Shown piece by piece: positions 16,528-23,547 of a stretch of 64,000 bases of DNA. Source of the stretch: an uncultured Halieaceae bacterium. GTDB lineage: Bacteria; Pseudomonadota; Gammaproteobacteria; Pseudomonadales; Halieaceae. The stretch covers positions 1-64,000 of the forward strand of contig CALJGI010000018.1 of NCBI GenBank assembly GCA_938074045.1, written 5' to 3'. The notes under the pieces were generated by a model that was not told where the DNA came from, searched no databases, and saw only the letters and a program-made list of their open reading frames with translations. Position 1 is the first letter of the stretch. Each line of letters opens with the position of its first letter. The position numbers and the translations under genes are program-made.

Positions 16528-17916
16528 TTAGGAACCAAAACCGATACCGAGCCTGTCTAGTGTCTTTAACATAAGCGAACGTCTTCCTGTTTTGTCTTCG
16601 TGTGCCAGGTCGTTTTGTGCCCACTTCACGGCGAGGGTCCGCAGTGGCTCTGGCGGGAAAGGAACGGGGTGGCTGCGAATCATACGAAGTTCTGTGCGCT
16701 CGGTTTTGACATTCTGAAGCATATCCAGCATGGCCAGCGCGGCAAAACGTGTCGCCGAAACTCCTTGGCCTGTAAATCCAAGTGCGTATGCAAGCCTGCC
16801 CTGCATCGCCATGCCAACGAAAAATGTGAGGCGGGCAGAGGTGTCGATGATACCGCCCCACGCGTGAGAAAACCCGACATCGGGCAGCGCAGGAAAGGTT
16901 TCGCGAAAATTTTCCTCCAGACGCCTATAGCTTTCGGGACGATTCTGCAGAGCTTCGTCACGCTTGTTGCCAAAGTGATAAATCGCGTCGTACCCGCCCC
17001 AAAGAATGCGATTGTCGGCAGTCTTGCGGGAATAGTGAAACTGGTTGCCACTGTCGGCAATGCCATGACGCCCCTGCCAGCCAATGGCGCTAAGCTGCGC
17101 GTCGGTCAGTGGTTCTGTCACCAAGGTATAATCGAAAATCGGAATAATCCGTGACCGCAGGCGCCTGAGCAACGGCGTGGCGGCATTGGTCGCCATAATG
17201 ACCTGTTTGGCGTTGACCACAGCGCTGGCTGTCGCCAAAACGACGTGGTTCTTAGCCGGGGCAAGGCCGGTAACGGTGCTGTACTGGTATATTTCAACTC
17301 CCCTTTTCAGGGCCGCACTCGCTAGGCCATCGACCACCTTGGCCGGGTTGAGCTGTGCATAATCCGGCTCGAACAAGCCGGCAGAATACTTGGGGCTGTT
17401 CAAGCGCATTTTTAGCGCATCACCTTCCAGGTAATCAGCCTGGATGCCGCACCTCGCATAGGACGCCTTAGTGGATTTTAGCCCCTCGATCTGCCATGGC
17501 GTGGCGGCTACATTCAGCTTGCCTTCCCGTTCGAATTCGCCGTCAATACCATAACACGCTAGATCTTCTTCCAGCTCGTCCAGATTCCGGCGTCCCAGCT
17601 TGATCAAGGTGTCGGCCTCGGCGGGCCATCGGGCGAGAGCGTTGGACACGCCGTGCGAAATACTGGGCGCGCAGAACCCGCCATTGCGTCCGCTGGCTGC
17701 ATTGCCGATGTTTCCCGCCTCTAGAATCACGATACTTGCATCTGGAAACCGTTCCCGGGCTTTCAGAGCGGACCAGAGACCGGTAAAGCCACCGCCGATG
17801 ATCGCCAGATCGCACGAGAGATCTGCACTCAGTTGCTGGCAGTCAATCTTTGGCGGTACTGTCTCACTCCAGAATGGCGATTTCCGCGCCTTAGTGAAAT
17901 CAGAGTGTTTTGTCAT
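16528..17916 (-). CDS. FAD-dependent amine oxidase of the DAO/PuuB (gamma-glutamylputrescine oxidase-like) family
   Basis: This protein of about 462 residues has the DAO-fold dinucleotide motif DLAIIGGGFTGLWSALKARERFPDASIVILEAG. The next motif, GNAASGRNGGF, is typical of PuuB/OrdL-like oxidases. The C-terminal part has WGGIIDTSARLTFFVG and ALGFTGQGVSATRFAALAMLDML, which complete the flavin site. PuuB oxidises gamma-glutamylputrescine to the aldehyde and ammonia; close relatives act on other secondary or primary amines. No PuuA-type ligase is present, so the substrate must be a different amine. The likely start is ATG 17916 rather than GTG 17925. The gene lies between the glycosyltransferase and MFS genes in one operon. 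Confidence 0.84.
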   Translation of the reverse strand: MTKHSDFTKARKSPFWSETVPPKIDCQQLSADLSCDLAIIGGGFTGLWSALKARERFPDASIVILEAGNIGNAASGRNGGFCAPSISHGVSNALARWPAEADTLIKLGRRNLDELEEDLACYGIDGEFEREGKLNVAATPWQIEGLKSTKASYARCGIQADYLEGDALKMRLNSPKYSAGLFEPDYAQLNPAKVVDGLASAALKRGVEIYQYSTVTGLAPAKNHVVLATASAVVNAKQVIMATNAATPLLRRLRSRIIPIFDYTLVTEPLTDAQLSAIGWQGRHGIADSGNQFHYSRKTADNRILWGGYDAIYHFGNKRDEALQNRPESYRRLEENFRETFPALPDVGFSHAWGGIIDTSARLTFFVGMAMQGRLAYALGFTGQGVSATRFAALAMLDMLQNVKTERTELRMIRSHPVPFPPEPLRTLAVKWAQNDLAHEDKTGRRSLMLKTLDRLGIGFGS

Positions 17917-17960
17917 TGCGAACACCCTTGTATCGACGGACCCGTTGCGTTGACATCCTG

Positions 17961-19247
17961 TTATTGAGACCGGCCAGCCAGCTGAACCAGAAGCTTTGCA
18001 GCCTTTTCTTGGCCGTTTTCAGATTGCATATGCGCCGATGTTGCATTGAGTTTCGCTGCCAGGGCTGCGTCGTTCAGGCACGCCTCGATTTTTTCAATCA
18101 TTTCTTCGTCCGTCCAGTCATAGCGATCCGAACGGAATCCATGCCCAGTTTCCTGCACCCGCATGGCGTTGTCATGGCCGTCCCAGACATAGGGCATGAT
18201 GATCGCCGGTTTGCCGAAATAAAGGCACTCGGTGAATGAGTTGTTACCGCCGTGGTGAATAACCGCATCCATTTTCGGGATCACTGAAGGTTGCGGGAAC
18301 CATCTGTCGATGATCACGTTGTCGGGAATGTCCGAATAATCGTCCTTGTAATCGCCCACATTCACCAACGCCCGGTACCGGCTGTTGCCCATCAGTGTTA
18401 TGAGACGGTTGAGAAGATCGGTGTCACCCGCTCCTAGAGATCCGAAAGAGATATACAGAAGCGGACCGTCATTGTTCTTTTTGAATGTCGGTACCTCGTA
18501 TGCATCTTCCTGACGCACACAACCCTCAAGAAATTGATACTGCGCCGGATCCAGCGGAACAGAGCGTTTGTAACGCGCCTGTCGTGGATAAAGCATTAAG
18601 TTGAGGTGGGGTGAGGCCTCACAGAACTGCCCGATTGGATAGGGCTCTTCGTTGTTCTCCGCCAGAAAGGTATTGAAATCATCGTGAATGAGTTTAATCA
18701 CTTCGTTGAATTTTGCGCGGAACGCCGCGTGACCTTCACTGTCATTTTCGGACATGCCGGACAGGTGCGGGGGAATCGCTTCATCTTCGATCTCATTTTC
18801 CGAACAGGAAATGATTCTCACCCACGGAACACCGTGCTGTTTGATGGCCGGGAACAGGATGACATTGTCGACGGATATAACGTCCGGCTTTATCTGGGCG
18901 AGAATGCCGGGCAGATCTTTTTGCGCCCATTTTGCGCTGTCGACGATGGCCTCCCAGCATTCCTTGACGTAGTTGTCGATCTGGTCGATTGGCGCTTTGC
19001 GGAAATTGGGAATGTGCTCGTTGATAAAGTCTTCCCAAAATTTCGCCATCTGCTCGGCCGGCATCGGCTCTGACAGGTTCACCCCGTGTGCTTCGAAACC
19101 GTAGTCCTTGTAGACGCTCACAAATCCGGGGTCGGATAAAAACACCGCCTTATGTCCCATACGCTCGATTGCCTGGGCGATGCCAACGGAATTCAGAGCC
19201 GGCCCAAAGGCTGCCTCAGGGAAAAAGGCAAAGGTTTTCTGCTGCAT
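17961..19247 (-). CDS. GT1-family (UGT-like) glycosyltransferase
   Basis: This 428-residue GT-B-fold protein has an N-terminal acceptor domain (FFPEAAFGPALNSVGIAQAIERMGHKAVFLSDPG) and a C-terminal donor-binding domain. The donor domain shows the signature PLLYISFGSLGAG followed by DRWFPQPSVIPKMDAVIHHGGNNSFTECLYFGKPAIIMPYVWDGHDNAMRVQETG, as in UDP-glucuronosyl/macrolide-type glycosyltransferases. A strong ribosome site (AGGAGA) precedes ATG 19247, 21 bases after the dioxygenase gene. The protein is cytoplasmic, with no signal peptide. A small-molecule glycosyltransferase inside a catabolic-looking uptake operon is unusual: it may modify the substrate, or the operon may make rather than degrade a compound. 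Confidence 0.85.
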   Translation of the reverse strand: MQQKTFAFFPEAAFGPALNSVGIAQAIERMGHKAVFLSDPGFVSVYKDYGFEAHGVNLSEPMPAEQMAKFWEDFINEHIPNFRKAPIDQIDNYVKECWEAIVDSAKWAQKDLPGILAQIKPDVISVDNVILFPAIKQHGVPWVRIISCSENEIEDEAIPPHLSGMSENDSEGHAAFRAKFNEVIKLIHDDFNTFLAENNEEPYPIGQFCEASPHLNLMLYPRQARYKRSVPLDPAQYQFLEGCVRQEDAYEVPTFKKNNDGPLLYISFGSLGAGDTDLLNRLITLMGNSRYRALVNVGDYKDDYSDIPDNVIIDRWFPQPSVIPKMDAVIHHGGNNSFTECLYFGKPAIIMPYVWDGHDNAMRVQETGHGFRSDRYDWTDEEMIEKIEACLNDAALAAKLNATSAHMQSENGQEKAAKLLVQLAGRSQ

Positions 19248-19268
19248 GAAAGTCTCCTGTGCTGTCTG

Positions 19269-20096
19269 CTACTCGAACAGGGTCTTCGGGCTCTGGTACT
19301 CGTAGAGGCCCAACGGACCGCCCGAGAGATTCTCGCCCCGATGTTGATAAAGGGCGTATCCGAGTAGCTCCCGAGCCTTTTCCGGCCACTCGCGCGCCTC
19401 CTCAACTGAGCTATGCAGGAAGTGATTTTCATACGTCCTCAGCCAACCCAGTGCGTAGGACGTGACGATGCCCCTGCGCACCGAGCCGTCGATGTTGGCA
19501 CCACCAGCGTGCAAGGTCTTGCCAGGCACCAGTACGATACTTCCGGAGCGCATAGTTGCCCGCGCAACCTCTTCGGGCCTGGCCTCTCTTCCATGTTCCC
19601 ACTTGTGGCTATAGGGAACGACGTGAGTCGCGCCATTAGCCTCAGTAAAGTCGTTGGCGGCCACCAGCGTATTAAACTGCAACAATTTTTCCGGCATCCA
19701 GGAATGCACCGGCCACAGAATGTCGTCTCTGTGCAGGTCCTGCGCTGTCTCGCCACCGTGTATTTCGGAGATCTCGCTCGAGCTCAACTGGAACTGGCCA
19801 CAGTTGGGTCCGAGAAAATGATCCATCACCCCGAGCAGGCGTGGGTCGGTCATCAGCTCGATGTAATTTGGTGCCTTACGTGGCAGACCGGTAAGCCGAA
19901 CGGTGTGGCGCCCAAAGAACTCTTCATTTTCTTTAAAAGGTGTATTGCCCTCCATTTGGGTCTTGACTGCGGCGTTGAACTCGTCGAGCCATGATTGACT
20001 TACAAAGTCATCCACAATAGCGGCACCTTGCTCCTCGATCACCTCAATGATGTCCTGAACCGAGCAAGTGCCAGGTAAATGTGTTACTTCGACCAT
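19269..20096 (-). CDS. Phytanoyl-CoA dioxygenase (PhyH) family 2-oxoglutarate/Fe(II) oxygenase
   Basis: This 275-residue double-stranded beta-helix dioxygenase has the Fe ligands His122 and Asp124 (LHRDD) and a distal His196 (GKTLHAGG). The 2-oxoglutarate-binding Arg lies just after, in SVRRGIV. PhyH-type enzymes hydroxylate small molecules or CoA esters. The start at 20096 is fixed by GAGGAGA, spaced 6 to 7 bases from ATG; the frame runs on to 20132 without a ribosome site. The gene sits between the Tat amine oxidase gene (58 bases upstream) and the GT1 gene. A hydroxylated amine product, later glycosylated or cleaved, is possible but not shown. Confidence 0.85.
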   Translation of the reverse strand: MVEVTHLPGTCSVQDIIEVIEEQGAAIVDDFVSQSWLDEFNAAVKTQMEGNTPFKENEEFFGRHTVRLTGLPRKAPNYIELMTDPRLLGVMDHFLGPNCGQFQLSSSEISEIHGGETAQDLHRDDILWPVHSWMPEKLLQFNTLVAANDFTEANGATHVVPYSHKWEHGREARPEEVARATMRSGSIVLVPGKTLHAGGANIDGSVRRGIVTSYALGWLRTYENHFLHSSVEEAREWPEKARELLGYALYQHRGENLSGGPLGLYEYQSPKTLFE

Positions 20097-20154
20097 AACT
20101 ATCTCCTCATGATTGATGGCTATTAATGACATTTAGAAAATCGCACAATGCCGA

Positions 20155-21633
20155 TTAAATCCAATGCCCTTTTATCACTTTTGCGACAGAACGGCCGCTA
20201 GCACAGGCTGCCCCGGTATGTGCACCAGCAACGTATTCTCCTGCTAAATAAAGACCTTTTCGTCCTTTCCGTTGCTCCCGAAGGACCTCTGCCATTTGAT
20301 TGACATAGCCCACTGGTATGTGAATAAGACTATCGCTAGTGTGGTCGACGATATCCACAACGTGAGCTCTCTCAAGTTGTGGATAGAGGTGCTTGATCAT
20401 CGGCCAACAAAAATCTTCAATAGCCATATCGCTGTTTTGCCATTCGGGCGTGTGCCGTCGTGACAGGGAATAGCGAACATACGGCGGTTGATTGAGCTCC
20501 GGATGGCCCTGCATTGCTAACCAATGATAGGTTTTGGCTTTTATCGGATCTGGATGGCCCGAAATGTAGGCGCCACTAGCGAATTCTGTGGGCGCACTTT
20601 TCTCATCCAGAATCCAGTAAACGACAGGCTGCTTGGTGAAAAAGCAATTCTTTGCCAGCGCTTCTTGTTTCGGCGTAAGGCCCTGTACCATTAAATCCAG
20701 ATACTTCCCCTCTACTGCACAGACAACGACATCCGGGGTGACACTCCGCCGCTCCAGGTTTGCGTTCAAGTAATGGACGGTATGACGACCGTTTGCATCC
20801 GGGGGCGTGACATAGCGTACTGTGGTGTTGTTCTGCACAGGAAGTACTGAATCGAGTTTACGAGTCAACGCTCCAATACCACCATGGGGATAAACAAACT
20901 GCTCTTTGCTGGCAAGCCAGGACAGAAGCGCAATTTTGGACGTCGTGTAGGGATCCCACCCCCAGCCAGCACAGGAAGTGTCGATTTTATATTTTATGAT
21001 CTCTTTGCCAGCAGTCTTGCCCAGCACCCGCTCGTAGTAATCACCCACACTTTCATTGTCGTAGGCCGTACCGGTTTCGAGCAGACAGGGGTCCACCGCC
21101 GCGTTGATTTCATCCATATCCGCTTGTAACCGTGGCAGTGCATTGATCGTCTCAGGACTTAACCCTGGAATCTTGAGGGCATTTTCAATATTGAAGTTGC
21201 TCATGCCACCGGGGTCGTAGAGGCCGTGGCCGGTGTCAAGACCGAGACCGTCGTCGGGATTCCATACCTGATCATAAGCCTCGCCACGGACCTGGTTTTC
21301 GATGCCCAACTCCGCCGCCAGTGCAAACATATCCTTACTGGCGTTAAGCACGCCCTCGGCGTGGGTAGCCCCGAACAGGGGCCCCATCTGCGATTCCACC
21401 ATCCGGCCGCCGGTGAATTTTTCCTTCTCAAAAATTGAGACCTGAAACCCAGCGTTGCGCAGATCCCAGGCTGCTGAAAGACCGGCGATACCGGCACCGA
21501 TGACAACAGCGGTCGGCCCGCGTCCGGCTGCAAACAGACTCCCCGGCATCACCGATGAAGCTACGGTAGCGGCTGCAAGTCCCTTCACCAGGTTACGTCG
21601 CTGTTGATCTACTTTGAATTTTTTGTCGCTCAT
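20155..21633 (-). CDS. Tat-exported FAD-dependent amine oxidase
   Basis: This 492-residue flavoprotein has a twin-arginine signal (RR at 12-13, QQRRNLVKGL), a hydrophobic stretch and an Ala-rich cleavage region ending near AAGRG. The FAD-binding GAGIAG is at 46-51, and the flavin-containing amine oxidase fold continues to LYLAGEYVAGAHTGAACASGRSVAKVI near the end. It would fold with FAD in the cytoplasm and act in the periplasm. Its ATG overlaps the cytochrome stop as ATGA and also has its own AGAAGG site, so the two proteins are likely made together. A periplasmic amine dehydrogenase passing electrons to that cytochrome is the simplest reading. The frame extends to 21672 inside the cytochrome gene. 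Confidence 0.86.
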   Translation of the reverse strand: MSDKKFKVDQQRRNLVKGLAAATVASSVMPGSLFAAGRGPTAVVIGAGIAGLSAAWDLRNAGFQVSIFEKEKFTGGRMVESQMGPLFGATHAEGVLNASKDMFALAAELGIENQVRGEAYDQVWNPDDGLGLDTGHGLYDPGGMSNFNIENALKIPGLSPETINALPRLQADMDEINAAVDPCLLETGTAYDNESVGDYYERVLGKTAGKEIIKYKIDTSCAGWGWDPYTTSKIALLSWLASKEQFVYPHGGIGALTRKLDSVLPVQNNTTVRYVTPPDANGRHTVHYLNANLERRSVTPDVVVCAVEGKYLDLMVQGLTPKQEALAKNCFFTKQPVVYWILDEKSAPTEFASGAYISGHPDPIKAKTYHWLAMQGHPELNQPPYVRYSLSRRHTPEWQNSDMAIEDFCWPMIKHLYPQLERAHVVDIVDHTSDSLIHIPVGYVNQMAEVLREQRKGRKGLYLAGEYVAGAHTGAACASGRSVAKVIKGHWI

Positions 21634-22058
21634 TTGTCTGCCTTCTCTTGACCAAACTCGATCTCCCACCATTGGCGTACGCTCTTGCAGGGTTCTGCGT
21701 CAATTGTGGCGCAGCGCTGTCCACCCGCATGGTTGGGAATCTCCGGCGAAAAACTGCGGACGTTGGCAATGTTGTAAATCACTGCATTGTTCTCGGCAGA
21801 ATCACCCATCGCGAGTCGCCGGATCAGTTCCTCGTACTTCGCTACATTGGGCCGCACATAGCCCCTCGCGTGGCATTTCAAACAGCCATTTTCCGCCAGT
21901 CTTGGTAGTACGTTAGTTTGAAAAAATGCCTTCCCTTTGCCGAAATTGTTGCCGGCATTGTCGACGTAATCGTTATCATCTGCTTGAACTGTCAGGCATG
22001 TCACCGCGAGTAACGAACTGGCAAGAACCATCCCAATGTCAGACTTGAAGTCAAACAT
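21630..22058 (-). CDS. Small periplasmic c-type cytochrome
   Basis: This 142-residue protein has a Sec signal peptide (about residues 8-26, ending VQADD) and one haem-binding motif, CLKCH at 59-63. Two further cysteines occur in GGQRCATIDAEPCKSVRQWWE. ATG 22058, with AGGAAGGG just upstream, gives the proper signal peptide; the longer frame to 22139 does not. It is translationally coupled to the Tat amine oxidase gene by an ATGA overlap and follows the TPR-sulfotransferase gene by 17 bases. Its axial ligands and fold class cannot be assigned. It is the best candidate for the electron acceptor of the amine oxidase. Confidence 0.82.
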   Translation of the reverse strand: MFDFKSDIGMVLASSLLAVTCLTVQADDNDYVDNAGNNFGKGKAFFQTNVLPRLAENGCLKCHARGYVRPNVAKYEELIRRLAMGDSAENNAVIYNIANVRSFSPEIPNHAGGQRCATIDAEPCKSVRQWWEIEFGQEKADK

Positions 22059-22075
22059 ATCCCTTCCTATCAAAG

Positions 22076-23491
22076 TTAAAAAAACATACTGGTGTTTTCG
22101 ACCCCAGCATCGGTCAACGCCGCAACGAGCGGAGCGCACTCTGCTTCATAGTTCCGCCATCTACCAACAGAAGACGCGTATAGAGGACTGCGGACTTGGA
22201 AAGCGCTCGCAGTGGCGGTGGGCATAGCATTGCTCTCAAACTGCAGGCAGGCAGGCTCCCACTCAAGTTCGAGAAAAGAAACAAGGCTCTTGACCTGGCT
22301 CTCAAAATCGCCAATTAGTGATTCATAAGAGACCACGCGAAGCGCATCCCCGTCGACCTCTTGCCAATGACGCATCAGCCGATCGAAGCTTGCATAATAG
22401 GTAGCGAGCTCATCAAACCGGTATGAGAACGGATACGCCCCAGCAAAGAGAGTCGTGAACATCGCCAAACAGTTGTCGATCGGATCCCTTCGCACGACAA
22501 TGATTTTAGCCGTGGGAAGCGCGCGCAAGATGAGGCCGATATACAGAAAGTTCAGCGGCATCTTATCAACGAAATAGGCATAGGCACCAACTCGACGGCG
22601 CTCGGCAGCACTATAGGCATCGCCGAGTTTGGCGAAGTCGAGCGCCACAGACTGCTCAACCGCTTGCGAACGCGATAGTCGCTGTCCAGGGGCGAACTCT
22701 TGTACCGCACCGCTCAGTGCGTGTGTGAAAGCGGAAGACTCCCCTACGGATGTCACCATTGAGTGGCTCGACAGGATCCGCTCAACCAGTGTTGTTCCAG
22801 AGCGCGGCATCCCGACGACGAAGATCGGTCCGTTGCGGCGACTGGTGGTGCTCTGAGGGCTGCCGTTTTGAAACACCGAAGCGATTTGGTCCATCACCCT
22901 GACATCGTCCTCAACCTGATAGCGGCTCTTCTTTCGCTGCATCAGACAGCCAGCCTCGAACTCGCGAAAGGCGCGGCTATAGTCGGACAGGTCCTCGTAG
23001 CTCTTGCCAAGCGCAAAGCGCAACGCGACGCTCTTAGCGACCTCGCTGGAGCCACAATTTAACAGAGCGGTCTCGATGGCAGGAATGACGTTACACTCCT
23101 CGGTCTGCCTCTGGTAATACGCCAGCCCATAGAGCGCCTGCGCGTAGTTCGGATCTTGTGGTGAAACGGAGCTGAAGACGGTTCGAGCAGCATCAAAACG
23201 TCCTAAGGAGATTAGAGCTTGCGCATATTTTGCTGCTATCCCTGGCCTCTCGGGATCTAGTCCGAAAGCGATCTCGTAGTATTTATGCGCATGACCCAGC
23301 TCTCCCGACGACCTGAAGAGGGACCCTAGCCACTCAAGAGCCTGAGTATCTTTGACATCAGCCGGCTCAACCTGCAAGGCGAGTTCCAATGCATCGCTTA
23401 ACCGCTTCTGTTTCCAGGCTTGATGAGCCAATCGTAGAGCATCAGCTACGTCTCTTGCCATACCAATATGCTCGACTAGTTTATGGGCCAT
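22076..23491 (-). CDS. TPR-containing sulfotransferase 1
   Basis: This 471-residue protein has an N-terminal tetratricopeptide region (about residues 10-200, with helical repeats such as LGHAHKYYEIAFGLDPERPGIAAKYAQALISLGRFDAA). A PAPS-dependent sulfotransferase domain follows, with the 5'-phosphosulfate loop IFVVGMPRSGTTLVERILSSHS (PRSGTT at 229-234). A later stretch, AKIIVVRRDPIDNCLAMFTTLF, carries the 3'-phosphate-binding Arg. No signal peptide is seen. Sulfotransferases of this type are often found next to TonB receptors, and their targets are unknown to me. It follows the receptor gene by 56 bases in the same operon; a homologue occurs in the second regulon (41658-43670). Confidence 0.85.
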   Translation of the reverse strand: MAHKLVEHIGMARDVADALRLAHQAWKQKRLSDALELALQVEPADVKDTQALEWLGSLFRSSGELGHAHKYYEIAFGLDPERPGIAAKYAQALISLGRFDAARTVFSSVSPQDPNYAQALYGLAYYQRQTEECNVIPAIETALLNCGSSEVAKSVALRFALGKSYEDLSDYSRAFREFEAGCLMQRKKSRYQVEDDVRVMDQIASVFQNGSPQSTTSRRNGPIFVVGMPRSGTTLVERILSSHSMVTSVGESSAFTHALSGAVQEFAPGQRLSRSQAVEQSVALDFAKLGDAYSAAERRRVGAYAYFVDKMPLNFLYIGLILRALPTAKIIVVRRDPIDNCLAMFTTLFAGAYPFSYRFDELATYYASFDRLMRHWQEVDGDALRVVSYESLIGDFESQVKSLVSFLELEWEPACLQFESNAMPTATASAFQVRSPLYASSVGRWRNYEAECAPLVAALTDAGVENTSMFF

Positions 23492-23547
23492 TAGGACACT
23501 GCTGTCAGCCTTCTGTTCTTGAAGTCTTGTACCCAGCGCTACTGTAG

